Below are positions 1 through 10,515 of a stretch of 64,000 nt of DNA, one piece after another (position 1 is the stretch's first letter; the number at the start of each line of letters is the position of its first letter). This DNA is from Gliomastix tumulicola. Its lineage: Eukaryota; Ascomycota; Sordariomycetes; Hypocreales; Bionectriaceae. The position numbers were made by a program, and so were the translations under genes. The stretch covers positions 806,001 through 870,000 of the forward strand of contig BCHX01000008.1 of NCBI GenBank assembly GCA_001599755.1, in the 5' to 3' direction. The notes beneath the pieces are model-generated. The model was not told the DNA's origin and did no database searches. It saw only the letters and a program-made list of their open reading frames with translations.

Positions 1-189
1 CAAAGGCCCGAATCAACTAAGCGAGCCCAAGGAGGGGTAGAGTTGACACTGCAAGCCGGAATACTTAAAGCCACCGTGATTCTAGTCTTATCCCATCTCT
101 CCCTCTCTCTCTCATCAGGTCACTCACATCGAGAACCAAACCAGCCTCTACCTCATTACATCTTCGATTATCTCATCCTACCTGCCAAC

Positions 190-777
190 ATGAAGACCGG
201 CAGCCTTGCCCTCGCCCTCCTGGCGGCCGCCAACATTGGCGACGCCGCCCCCGTCAACAACGACAACTCGGTTGACAACTGGGACAGCCCCACCGCTTGG
301 GGTGACGGCAGCGTCAAGCGTGACGACAAGAACTCAGTCGACAACTGGGATAGCCCTACCGCCTGGGGCGATGGCAGCGTAAAGCGCGACCAGGAGAACT
401 CTGTCGACAACTGGGACAGCCCTACCGCCTGGGGCGATGGCAGTGTCAAGCGTGATGAGGAGAACTCGGTTGATAACTGGGACAGCCCTACCGCCTGGGG
501 TGACGGCAGCGTCAAGCGAGACGAGACCGTTGACAACGCCGACCTCCCCAGCTCCTGGTGGGGTGTTGGCGGTCGCAAGCGAGACCAGACCGTTGATAAT
601 GCTGATCTTCCCTCCTCCTGGTGGGGAGTCGGCGGTCGCCAGAAGCGTGACCAGACCGTCGATAACGCCGACCTTCCCTCCTCTTGGTGGGGTGTCGGCG
701 GCCGTCAGAAGCGAGATCAGACTGTCGACAATGCTGATCTCCCAAGCTCTTGGTGGGGTGTTGGTGGCCGCAAGTAA
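190..777 (+). CDS. Kex2-processed secreted repeat precursor (KEP), two peptide families
   Basis: This 195-residue protein starts at the ATG at 190. The open frame extends upstream, but only this start gives a signal peptide (hydrophobic residues 5-16, likely cleavage near A19-A20). The rest is almost entirely eight tandem units of 21-22 residues. Units 1-4 carry the core NSVDNWDSPTAWGDGSV followed by KR (KR at 43-44, 65-66, 87-88, 109-110). Units 5-8 carry TVDNADLPSSWWGVGGR followed by KR or QKR (130-131, 152-153, 174-175), and the last ends the protein at GRK. Each KR is followed by an acidic spacer (DD, DQ, DE). Kexin cleavage in the late Golgi should release several short Trp-containing peptides. 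Fungal KEPs include pheromone precursors and RiPP toxin precursors. The cores lack the Cys pair of alpha-type pheromones and the Tyr cores of ustiloxin-type RiPPs, so the product is unknown. No tailoring gene is visible nearby. Confidence 0.85.
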   Translation: MKTGSLALALLAAANIGDAAPVNNDNSVDNWDSPTAWGDGSVKRDDKNSVDNWDSPTAWGDGSVKRDQENSVDNWDSPTAWGDGSVKRDEENSVDNWDSPTAWGDGSVKRDETVDNADLPSSWWGVGGRKRDQTVDNADLPSSWWGVGGRQKRDQTVDNADLPSSWWGVGGRQKRDQTVDNADLPSSWWGVGGRK

Positions 778-1726
778 AGAGACTATTGGCAGCTAGGACA
801 GCATTACGCCTTAGGGGACCTCATATGAAGAAGACGTGCGTGGAAACACCAGGCATCTGTTGCGCCTGTAGAGTTCACGGAACATTCTCACTGCCGCTAT
901 CCCAACTCAAGTATCTGCATAGCAAGCAGGCCGATCCCGTCTATTTCTGTCTTATGTAGCGAGTGTCTAAATTCCAATTATACTGAGTCAACTTGTACTC
1001 CCTCATACGGTGACATCCCCGATGCATGTTACGCCTTTTCTACTCCCTGTCCCAGGATCCTCCTCGGCACATCTCCAAGAGCTCGACCGACCTATTTCTA
1101 CAAGACCAGGCCACAAATGCAAGTTCATACTACTGCTATGGGACCAAATTGATACTTCCATTGGTCTGGCCAGCAGCTTTTTCGCAGGCTGGCGTACACG
1201 ACGTCTCGACGAACCAGACATGACGTCTTCTCGACCAATCAGAGAGGGCTTAGTCAGCTTTCTTCATTTGTCAACACGACGTATCAGAGGCTCCGCGGAA
1301 GCTAAGAGCATTTCACGATATGCATTGATTCTCTGCCTTGGCTACGCTTCACCGCGTTCAACTTATCGCGCTGTATATATATATATATATATATATATGA
1401 GTGAGTCACACTGATACTCGGCCAATCCATTTATCGATGTTGATTCAGTACATGCTAAACAGCCAGATGCCCTCCCAGACTTGGCTTCGGGGACCTCGGG
1501 TACCACGGGTAGTAACCAATGAGCTCAGAGCCGCGTGGTCCCCTCCATATTGCTTCAGACTATCACCCCTGCCCTATCATAACAGGTTAGTGCTATCCGC
1601 CGTTGATCCCTGCTTGCTTCATCGCCATCGACCACGAGACTCCACACCGAAACATCAAATGACTTTTCATGTTCTTTATCTTTACCCCTCATCATTTCGT
1701 TCAAACCTCTGTTCAGAACATCCAAC
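778..1726. other. Intergenic, includes a (TA)n microsatellite
   Basis: I see no gene here. The interval separates the repeat precursor from the HET-domain gene and holds an alternating TA run at 1374-1398. The last ~150 bases are pyrimidine-rich, as expected of the 5' leader of the downstream gene. Confidence 0.6.
1374..1398. repeat. (TA)12 microsatellite
   Basis: Uninterrupted alternating T and A for about 25 bases, about 330 bases upstream of the HET-domain start codon. Confidence 0.9.
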
Positions 1727-3925
1727 ATGACTTCCAACCCGACGCAGACGTACAAGTATGACTCGGTCTCGAGGGATGATCTGGAAACACACGTCCTCAC
1801 GCTATACCCGGGCCTCTACGACAATGAGATCCGCATCGGGCTCACCAAGACACTTCTATCCGTCCCTGAGGACGAGCTCCTCGAGTATGAAGCGCTGAGT
1901 TATTCTTGGGGGCACCCCGACATGACGTGTGCCGTCACGGTCGAGCCCCGCGAAGGGTGGCCTGGGGGCGTCTTACCGATCACGAGCAACATGGACACGG
2001 CGTTGCGATCCTTGCGGCTCCAGGACCGCCCGCGTGTGCTCTGGATCGATGCCATCTGCATCAACCAGTCCAGTTTACTAGAGAGGAACCACCAGGTGCA
2101 GTGGATGGACCAAGTGTACAAGAAGGCCCGTCGGGTCATTGTCTACATAGGCGAGGCGTCAGACAGCGATGCGGAGGCCGTAGACATCTTCACATCCATC
2201 GGCAAGGCCGTTGATGTTGACGGGTCCAGACTCAACCCCTTGCTCCAGGTCATCCACCCGCCTCATCTGCCAGAGGCCGTCACCCATCGTAGCGATAAAA
2301 TGCGCACCCTCCGAGGCTCGGTCCACGCCGTCACCGCTCTCCTCCGCCTTACCCAAAACCGGGCCTTCATCAAGATCTCCGAACCGCACGGCCCGTCAGA
2401 GTACATGGAACACGACGGCACATACGCGACACGACTGAAAATGACCCTCCCGGCCGTCCACGCCGCCCTCAAACTGACCCAGCGGCCCTGGTTCAGCCGA
2501 GCCTGGGTCATCCAGGAGGTGCGCTCGATGCGGGAGCCGAACGAGAGCATCCTGCAGTACGGCACCCGCTCCGTGCCCTGGGACCACTTCCGCAAGGGCA
2601 TCCTCGCGTTCCGCCACCTGCCCCAGCTGCACGACGACAGCCACGCGGCCGCGCTGACCCTGCAGATGTACCTGCTCAACGTGGCGCTGATGCTCTGCCA
2701 CCGGGAGATCAAGATCTCCATCAAGGAGTTCCTGATCCTGCACGAGTTCCACTGCGCCGATCCCCGGGACAGGCTGTACGGGGTGCTGAGTCTCCTGCGG
2801 GACGGCCTGGGCTATCCCCTGACCGTGGACTACCTCCGGCCGATCGAGGCCGTGTTCGAGGAGTTCCAGCGCCAGGAGCTGCAGGTCCGTGGGATCTGGC
2901 TGCTCCCGTACTGCCACATGGATCCGAAGACGGCGTGGTCCGCGCCCTCGTGGGTGCCGAACCAGCGTTCGTTCCCCTCCCATCTGCAAGAGATCAGGGA
3001 TGTCCCAGCAGGCCGCTTCGCGACCGACTTTGAACTTGTCGACGAGAGATGTCTCAAGGTGTACGGACGTCACGTGGCGACAGTCCGCAACGTCGTGAAA
3101 TGCCCTCCGCTAGCCGATCTCTGGTCGCCCACCGAGGGCATCGCGTCCGTGGTCAGCTGGATGCACTGCGTTGCCTCTGGCCTCTGCCAGGGGAGTCATC
3201 GCCTCCTCAACGAGAAGAACCGCGCGCGGAAGCTGACCAACGCCATCATGGGACTCTGCGACATCCGCGGCGACTACCTCGAGACACACATCCCGGAGCT
3301 CAAGGGTCTCATGTTCCCACGGGCGCACATGAAAGCCTTCGTCTCCGAGGTCTTCTCGGCCTTGCCGCCGTCCTCGGGCCGCCCCGAGCGCACGAACGCG
3401 GCGGCCACGGCAGCAGCAGCAGCAGCAGCACTGTCCCCGGACACGGTCAAGTTCCTCTTTGCGCTCTACCTCAACCTGGTGCGCGCGTTCAAGTATTCCA
3501 GCAATCCCATCGTCTTTGCCACGGACGCCGACGAGAGCGGCTACGGCCCAGCAGCGGCCCTGCCCGGCGACCGCGTGTACACCATCCTGGGATCCGGGCG
3601 AGACCTGCTCCTGCGGCCTGTCCCCGGCAAGGACACGCACGTCATTGTCGGGCCGGCGTCCCTCGGCAGCAACACACGCAGTGAGAAGCTTCTCGGTCCG
3701 CTGCCGGGTCACATCTTCGAGGCATCGGACAACAACGCGAACCGGCAGACGTTCAGGGACAATCGCACAGGCGAACGGGTGCATGATCCGCGCCTGGACA
3801 GGTTGGGCTTGAGGGAGATGGCGGAGGGTCTCGAGAGTACGCATATCCGTGCGGGGGACTTCAAAGTCAGCGTTGAGGAGCTGAGATGTCGTGGGCTCGA
3901 TCTGGAGCCGATCTTGCTGGAGTGA
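1727..3925 (+). CDS. HET-domain (heterokaryon incompatibility) protein
   Basis: Single-exon gene of 732 residues. The N-terminal third carries the HET domain (Pfam PF06985 type): YEALSYSWG at residues 54-62, LWIDAICINQ at 105-114, then ER..QV..M..VYKKARRVIVYIGEA, the usual order of the three HET blocks. The middle (about 240-350) has the common continuation with RPWFSRAWVIQEV and a later DPRDRLYGVLSLL motif. A short poly-alanine run near residue 560 is coded by a GCA repeat at about 3410-3430. HET proteins trigger cell death on fusion of incompatible strains, but many paralogues are of unknown role, so this may or may not be an incompatibility locus. The C-terminal half has no domain I recognise. 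Confidence 0.93.
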   Translation: MTSNPTQTYKYDSVSRDDLETHVLTLYPGLYDNEIRIGLTKTLLSVPEDELLEYEALSYSWGHPDMTCAVTVEPREGWPGGVLPITSNMDTALRSLRLQDRPRVLWIDAICINQSSLLERNHQVQWMDQVYKKARRVIVYIGEASDSDAEAVDIFTSIGKAVDVDGSRLNPLLQVIHPPHLPEAVTHRSDKMRTLRGSVHAVTALLRLTQNRAFIKISEPHGPSEYMEHDGTYATRLKMTLPAVHAALKLTQRPWFSRAWVIQEVRSMREPNESILQYGTRSVPWDHFRKGILAFRHLPQLHDDSHAAALTLQMYLLNVALMLCHREIKISIKEFLILHEFHCADPRDRLYGVLSLLRDGLGYPLTVDYLRPIEAVFEEFQRQELQVRGIWLLPYCHMDPKTAWSAPSWVPNQRSFPSHLQEIRDVPAGRFATDFELVDERCLKVYGRHVATVRNVVKCPPLADLWSPTEGIASVVSWMHCVASGLCQGSHRLLNEKNRARKLTNAIMGLCDIRGDYLETHIPELKGLMFPRAHMKAFVSEVFSALPPSSGRPERTNAAATAAAAAAALSPDTVKFLFALYLNLVRAFKYSSNPIVFATDADESGYGPAAALPGDRVYTILGSGRDLLLRPVPGKDTHVIVGPASLGSNTRSEKLLGPLPGHIFEASDNNANRQTFRDNRTGERVHDPRLDRLGLREMAEGLESTHIRAGDFKVSVEELRCRGLDLEPILLE

Positions 3926-6900
3926 CGGAGGAAGGTGTTGCATCATGTCTGACGGCCATGAGGGGTTTGCTGGCGAACCTCCATAACTGTTTTCTGGGTG
4001 TTGTTCTAGCTGTAGTTTAAAGTATCTATGTAGATAGAAACGTGCCGTGAATGATGCCCTTTGTGCGACTTGTGCAGTTTGGAGAGACAGTATCATGGTG
4101 GTATTTACGTCCAGTACCTAATTCCGGCTATTACTTCGTTCTCGGCGATTCATTCCACCAGCAAGGCTACACTTTATCTCCAAAGGATGGAAAAATTTCA
4201 GTAGACCAAGCACGGGGATTCGAAAAAAAAGGGAAAAACCACCTCAATGTTTCTCTACCACCAGAGAGCCGAAATATGAGCATCATGACGCTTTTGGTCG
4301 AATGATTTCGAGAAAGTCGACGCTCTACAGGGTAGCATCACCAGATTTTCAAGGATGCATGGGATGTCACATGCCCACTCACTCACTCACAGCCACGCGT
4401 CAATCCATCAATCAATCAATCTGGATGGAGACCCCGACACGAGATCGCGTGCCACACTTGGAGAAAAAGGATGGACAGGCAACATGGGCAAAAGAACCAG
4501 GGCCAGACCTTTTCGCCTCCTCCAGCCTCAACGACTGAGTGAGCTGACACGGACACGAAAGGAAAAAAGAGCTTGGAGCGCGCTGATGCGTTGCAACGTT
4601 GTGCGCTTTCCCCCCTCCCCACCCCTCCCCCCCCTTGCGCCGTTCACTCTAGTAGGTAGTGTGATTCATGGGGGGAGGGGGGGAGGGTGCATTGCAGTAG
4701 TCGGGCGCGCGCGCGCGTGGCCCGTGAGCGCATCCTTGTCCTGGATGGATGGAGTGATGGATGGATGGACAAAGATGGATTGTGCTTCTTGAGACGCGAG
4801 TCCCGGCCGATTTCCATGTGTGGTGGTGTGAATGGGGAGTCACGGCATCACCATGGGGAGATTAGAGTCTAGATGCATCTCCGGGCGGTGTGGCAGCTCT
4901 CATCTCGGCGCAATTATGACATGATCTATAGTCTCTCCTGTTGTCGCTGTCGCTGTCGGACCTGGCGTCGGTCCGGCGCGGAGGACCCTGCCTGTTACAT
5001 TCTCTCACACACCCAGCAGCGCAGCTTGGAGAAAGGACCGAGAGGAGAGCCAACAAAAGCACCAGAGCACGGCAGCCCAGCGGAGGGCTTGGGGAAAGAT
5101 GGAGTCGCAGTGGAGGGCATGCCCGAGATGACGGGACCGATGGAGCGTTGCAAGTGGACATGGGCAAGTCCGGAATGGACGGTGGGAGGAGAGAGAGAGT
5201 GGTGAGGCGCGCTTAATCGATTAAAATCGTTAATCGACCGAGATGAAGGGCCGGCCGCTGTCCGTAGCTGAGAAGCTGCTTCGTATTCTGCTTCGCGGCA
5301 GCTCGCTCAAGGACTCGTGGGGCCCTCGTGTTGGGTGGTCAAGCCACGACTGCCTCGGCCAAATACTCGGATCGGGGGAGTGGCTCTGACGGGCCTTGGC
5401 TGGGTAAGAGGTCATGTGGCTTCGGGCGTGTCAAAGAAGGGGAAGGGAAAAAAGAGGAAAAAATCTAGCCTACGAAATTATTCACCGAGCGGAAGCCGCC
5501 GCCGAGTTTGGTGAGAATGGGCACACGCCAGGACAGAGATTTCTAGCCTGGTGGGCGAGTGAGTGAGTGAGTGAAGCCAGAGCTGGAGCGTTACCAGGCT
5601 TGGGGATCTCGGCCGACACCGTGGCGCGTGACAGGCCGCTGGCGACTCAGCAGGCGAGAGAACGAGGCAGTGAGACGGGAGAAAAGGCACAGCGCCGCTC
5701 CAACTACGGCACAGCTCGACCCTGTGCATCACCCCGGCGCGTGTGAATCTAGACTTCTGTCGCCAATCACGGCCTTGGAACGACGTCCGACGTTCGCTGA
5801 CACTTTTCCAATATTGTGACCTGTCTCGTCATCACAGGGCCTGGAATCTGGAGCACCGCACACCAACCCAAAAAAATCAAGCCAGAAACAGGCCGGCTTT
5901 CCCTGCTGTGGGGAATTTCGGGGAAGAGATAGACCCCTGACTCGGTCAATTATTGGGTGAATTTCCCCTGTGCGAGGTGAACTGGCCCCAAGTTTCCACC
6001 CCCATGCAGAGATTTTGGGCTGGGCGGCGTCCTGAGTACGGCCGAGGATTCACCCATTGGGGACCCCCTGGGGATACTTTTAGAGGGAAGAATTTAAGCA
6101 CGAGAGTAGAAAAAAAAAAAAAAAAAAGACCTGGAGTCCTCCAAATCACGGGGCAGACGGGGCCAGCGCTTCACCTGAGTGGGCTGGCGCTTTTGTCCAA
6201 CTTTCGTCAGTGGCTTGCTTGCTCGCTCGACCAGACCAGTGAAGGATTGAGCAGGTCGGTCACCTGTTTATCCCCCTTCTTCTTTCTGGCAGGCCCGGGC
6301 GTTATCAGGAGTCAGTGGCTTGACAAGGGGTTGGGTGACCATCTGCCGATGCCGCCCGTCCCCTCTGATCGCCAAGTAGTGGATTTGCAGCACGTAGATT
6401 AGACACTAAACAGCAATCGCCTTCAGAAGAAAAGAAAACGACACGTTAATCTAAGCATACAGAAACAGGTCGTCGCCAAAAATCTTTCAAGGGTTGGGGT
6501 AGCCTCGCGTGACCGGGAGCCCGTAACCGCACAGGACGGAATTTTCAGGTGTGCAAAGGAGCAGGATGCAAATTCGCAAATGACACGACACACGCATTTA
6601 CGGCCCTTCTCGGCGCTTCTCGAGATCATCCCTCGAGCAAAAGGTGTGGAGCTAGACGCCAAACGGGGGGGCTCCTCCGCCCTTGGCTCGAAAGTGCCGT
6701 CGTCGGCCTTATTACTGGCGTGCTATGCGTGGTCTGTGGGCCGACGGCGCTTGAGGGAAAGAATAAACGGTGTCTGAATAAGCAGTAGAGGCAGGGAAAC
6801 TGAGGGGGCTGGGCCGGTCATGTGGTGGTCTTCTTCTGTCATGGCAGGCCTGGCCCCTTGGAGATTTCATTTAGTGCCCCCCAGCTGTTTCTCCACAGCC

Positions 6901-8140
6901 ATCCCCCAGAGAGGAAGCTTTTCCTCCCCCTCGTTTCTTTCAACGGTTCGATTCCTCTGTTATGCTGCGGGCGTGTGTTGTGATGGAAGCTTCTGTGTCT
7001 CTGGACGGACGGGAGCGTAAAGTTGGCTCAGCACGTGGAAGTGCACCGCTCCCGCAAAGCAATCGTAGACAAGACATGATCCAAGCTGGAACAAAGGCAC
7101 GAGCTGTAGCTAGCTGTCATTGGCCACCGAGAGCTGCTCTCGGCTTTCTCCTCACAGGCAAAAGAATCACCAGTCAGTCACTGGACGCACGCCCCATCTG
7201 ATCCGACCCGATGCTATCCACTTCCCACTTTCCCCTACGATTACTCTCTCGTGCTCTTCCTTCCTGTCCCGTACTCGTACGTGCCACCTGAAAGCTCCCT
7301 TGCCGCTGGCCGGCTGGTGGCGCCTTCCTTCGCTGGGCTTCAGCGCGCTTTACGCCGAACACGCCTCCAGTTCCTGGGAAGGGATGCCCCAGACCCGCGA
7401 TCCCCATGGGAAGTCAGACCATACCGCGGCTCTTGCCCATCCTTGGTAAGCTGCCCTTTCGTGGAGCCCCATCCAATGAATGGCCGAATAAGCCCGTGGC
7501 GCGCCTTTCCGCGCAGGGGAAGAGCTCCAGGGGGGGAGGGCGTCGACGCAGTGAATCTCGCTTGCAGCACGAGGTGATTCACTGAACGGTTACCACGGCT
7601 CTCGATGCAACAATCAGCAGCCCTTGGCACTGTCCCCCGACGAGCCAGTCGGAGGCGAGACTGTGTCTGTGCTCCGTGCTATGAGGTGGTACCGCATCTC
7701 GTCCATCCTCATCGTTCCCAATGAGACCCCCTGCAAACACCCCCATGTTCCTTGACTGCGGACCCTTGATTCCCTACACCCCTCCCCTTTGAATTTCTTT
7801 TTTTCTTTCCCACCTGTTGACGGCGGTGCTGTGCTCCGTCTGTGCTCGTGCTCGTGCTCGTGCTGCTGCTGCTGCTGCTAGCCGCTGCTCTCCTAGACAT
7901 ATTTATAACACCTGTCTCGCCCGCATTCCCCGCGATCCCCTCGTTCTTCCTCCTCGTTTCTGTCTCACGCGCCCTCCGCACGCTCTGCCTTCCTCCCCTC
8001 CTACCCCCCCGAGGCAAAGCCAAGCCAAGACAAGACAAGTTCCCCCCCCCCNNNNNNNNNNNNNNNNNNNNNNNNNNNNNCCCCCCCCCCCCCCCCCCCC
8101 CCCAAAGACAAGACAGCGTCTCTCCCTCCCTTCCTTCACC
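3926..8140. other. 4.2-kb gene-free interval upstream of the sugar transporter
   Basis: No frame here has convincing protein-like composition or splice structure on either strand. It contains low-complexity patches: ACTC and AATC tetranucleotide runs (about 4375-4425), C-rich then G-rich tracts (about 4608-4690), GATG runs (4740-4772), GAGT runs (5558-5575), an 18-base A run (6110-6127) and CTCGTG/CTG repeats (about 7844-7879). A 12-bp palindrome TTAATCGATTAA lies at 5213-5224 and is followed by a further TTAATCGA. The stretch probably holds the promoter and long leader of the transporter, but unspliced leader exons or an ncRNA cannot be excluded by eye. Confidence 0.5.
8042..8103. other. Assembly gap (29 N) inside a poly-C tract
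   Basis: Ten C bases (8042-8051), then 29 N (8052-8080), then 23 C bases (8081-8103). The gap lies in the 5' leader of the sugar transporter, ending about 60 bases before its ATG. Its true length is unknown, and the C homopolymer is the likely cause of the failed read-through. Confidence 0.97.
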
Positions 8141-9907
8141 ATGTCGAAGGAAACCGATATCGAGACCAAGGGCGTCGGCGTCGAGCGCCATGGCTCCGTC
8201 GCCCTCCAGGCCGCCACGGACCTCGACCAGATCGAGGCTCCCGTCACCTGGAAGGCGTACCTGATGTGCGCCTTCGCCTCGTTCGGCGGCATCTTCTTCG
8301 GCTACGACTCCGGTTACATCAACGGTGTCAACGGTGCCAAGATCTTCATCGAGGCCGTTGAGGGCGAGGGTGCCAAGGCGCTCAGCGAGAGCAACCAGTC
8401 CCTCATCACCTCCATTCTCTCTGCTGGTACTTTCTTCGGCGCTATCATCGCCGGTGACATGGCCGACTACATCGGCCGCAAGTGGACTGTCATCTTCGGT
8501 ACTGTCATCTACATGGTCGGTGTCATCATCCAGATGGTCACCAGCCCTACCCATGCTCTCGGTCCCATTGTCGCTGGTCGTCTGATTGCCGGTCTCGGCG
8601 TGGGTTTCGAGTCTGCCATTGTCATCCTGTACATGTCCGAGATTGTAAGTTGCACTCACGCTCTGCCAATGGCGCGCGTCGCTCGTCGCTAACAGCTTCT
8701 CTGTTTCCAGTGCCCCCGCAAGGTCCGTGGTTCTCTCGTCGCCGGTTACCAGTTCTGCATCACCATCGGTATCCTGCTTGCCTCGTGCGTCGTCTACGCC
8801 ACGGAGAAGCGCACCGACACCGGCTCGTACCGCATCCCCATCGCCATCCAGTTCCCCTGGGCCCTGATCCTCGGCGGCGGTCTGCTCCTCCTCCCCGACT
8901 CCCCCCGTTACTTCGTCAAGAAGGGCCGTGTCCCCGAGGCCATGGACGCCCTCGCCCGTGTCCGTGGCCAGCCCAAGGACTCGGTCTACGTCCAGAGCGA
9001 GCTCGCTGAGATTGTCGCCAACGAGGAGTACGAGCGTGCGCTCATCCCCAACACCACCTGGTACGGCAGCTGGGCCAACTGCTTCAAGGGCAGCCTCTGG
9101 GAGTCCAAGTCGAACCTGCGCCGCACCATCCTCGGCACCTCGCTCCAGATGATGCAGCAGTGGACCGGTGTCAACTTCATCTTCTACTACTCGACCCCCT
9201 TCCTCCAGTCCACCGGCGCCATCGACAACCCCTTCCTCATGTCGCTCGTCTTCACCCTCGTCAACGTCTGCTCCACGCCGCTGTCCTTCTGGACTGTCGA
9301 GCGCTTCGGCCGTCGTTCCATCCTGATTGTCGGCGCTGCCGCCATGACCATCTGCCAGTTCCTCGTCGCCATCATTGGTGTCACGATCGGCTTCAACCAC
9401 ACCCACCCCGACCCGGCGGACCCTGAGAACAGCCTCGCGGACAACCTGGCTGCCGTCAACGCCCAGATCGCCTTCATCGCCATCTTCATCTTCTGGTTCG
9501 CGTCGACCTGGGGCCCCGGTGCCTGGATCGTCATCGGCGAGATCTTCCCCCTGCCCATCCGCTCGCGTGGTGTTGGTCTGTCCACCGCCTCCAACTGGCT
9601 CTGGAACACCATCATCGCCGTCATCACCCCCTACATGACCCACAAGGACAAGGGCAACCTGAAGTCGTCCGTCTTCTTCATCTGGGGCGGTCTCTGCGCG
9701 GCGGCCTTTGTGTACTCGTACTTCTTCATCCCCGAGACCAAGGGCCTCACCCTCGAGCAGGTCGACAAGATGATGGAGGAGACCACCCCCCGTACCTCGG
9801 CCAAGTGGAGGCCTACCACCACCTTTGCTGCCACGGTCGGCACCAAGGATGGTCTCCTCGACTCGACTGTTGTCGCCAACGTCGAGCGCCGCGGCTCTGC
9901 TGTCTAA
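8141..9907 (+). CDS. MFS sugar (hexose) transporter, high-affinity glucose type
   Basis: Two exons, 8141-8644 and 8711-9907, joined in phase 0 across a 66-bp intron (GTAAGT...CAG), give 566 residues, typical of fungal hexose transporters. Sugar-porter signatures are all present: GYDSGYINGV in helix 1, DYIGRKW between helices 2 and 3, PDSPRYFVKKGR after helix 6, QQWTGVNFIFYY in helix 7 from about residue 317, ERFGRRS between helices 8 and 9, and the final PETKGLTLEQVD. Twelve membrane helices are expected, in the plasma membrane, with proton-coupled hexose import. It resembles fungal high-affinity glucose transporters, but the exact substrate cannot be read from sequence. The ATG at 8141 has a good context (CACCATG). 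A 4.2-kb gene-free region upstream may hold complex control. Confidence 0.95.
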
Positions 9908-10315
9908 GCAGCGAGCGCGCGGGGATTTCCGTTTGTTTTGGCTACCTGCTGCTAGTTATTGGATGTTGAATACCCGTGTATGGAAGGAGGGGGTGGGAGG
10001 TTGTCTAATGATAGTCGATGAATTATTCGTGTAGATGATGAATGTCTATGGCATTATACCTAGCGTGCTTTGGTGCTTTGGTGGTGTCTGTCTGGTGAAG
10101 CTGTGATGGATGACTTGACGATGTGATGATTCATCTGGGGGGTCATGACGCGTCTCAGGGTCTCAACCCCACTGGATTAGTGACCGAATCTGCCTAAAGA
10201 CCAACCAGCAAGTGTGACTCCTTCACAGTCAGCTGGCTGCTGTGGAATGTGTCGCGTGGAAACGAGTGGACTGTGTGTGGGGGTCAGAGGGACCAACGAG
10301 ATGACCTGATCTTTC
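9908..10315. other. Intergenic between transporter and ferric reductase
   Basis: Three-prime flank of the transporter followed by the distal promoter of the ferric reductase. No gene is seen. Confidence 0.6.
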
Positions 10316-10334
10316 TTATCAGATCATCTGATAA
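10316..10334. promoter_or_regulatory. Paired iron-repressor GATA sites (near-perfect palindrome)
   Basis: The 19-bp sequence TTATCAGATCATCTGATAA contains ATCTGATAA on the plus strand (10326-10334) and the same nonamer on the minus strand (10316-10324), separated by one base. ATCWGATAA is the established extended GATA consensus of fungal iron-regulatory repressors (SreA/SRE/Urbs1 family). It lies 182 bases upstream of the ferric reductase ATG at 10516. Site identity and position are seen; repression by an SreA homologue under iron sufficiency is inferred. Confidence 0.8.
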
Positions 10335-10515
10335 AAAGTCCCGCAATTGCGCTCTCTCTCTCTCCCGAATTCTCAATTTCTCCTCCATCTTCATTCAACC
10401 TTCCAACTCCCCCTCCTCACTGAAACGGCCTGCACTACCACTCTTTCTCTCTCTCGATGTAGTGCTGGGGAATACCTCCGACGGACTTGGGAATTTCGGC
10501 ACGACACGGGCACAG

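Noticed and set aside
168..578. Antisense open frame of 136 residues under the repeat precursor
   Set aside because: It is open only because the repeat unit on the plus strand lacks stop-generating codons in that frame; it has no independent signals.
190..777. Alpha-factor-type mating pheromone precursor
   Set aside because: The KR-separated repeat layout fits, but the cores have no cysteines and no resemblance to the WC...GQ.CW type pheromones of Sordariomycetes. Kept as a KEP of unknown product.
3110..4096. 328-residue minus-strand open frame under the HET gene
   Set aside because: A shadow of the GC-rich HET coding frame with no recognisable domain.
7709..9643. 644-residue minus-strand open frame across the transporter
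   Set aside because: Antisense to a clearly conserved transporter, Gly/Asp/Glu-rich as expected for the complement of GC-rich coding DNA, and it reads through the N gap.
10249..10515. N-terminal extension of the ferric reductase
   Set aside because: It covers the GATA palindrome and low-complexity leader, and it would place the signal peptide internally.
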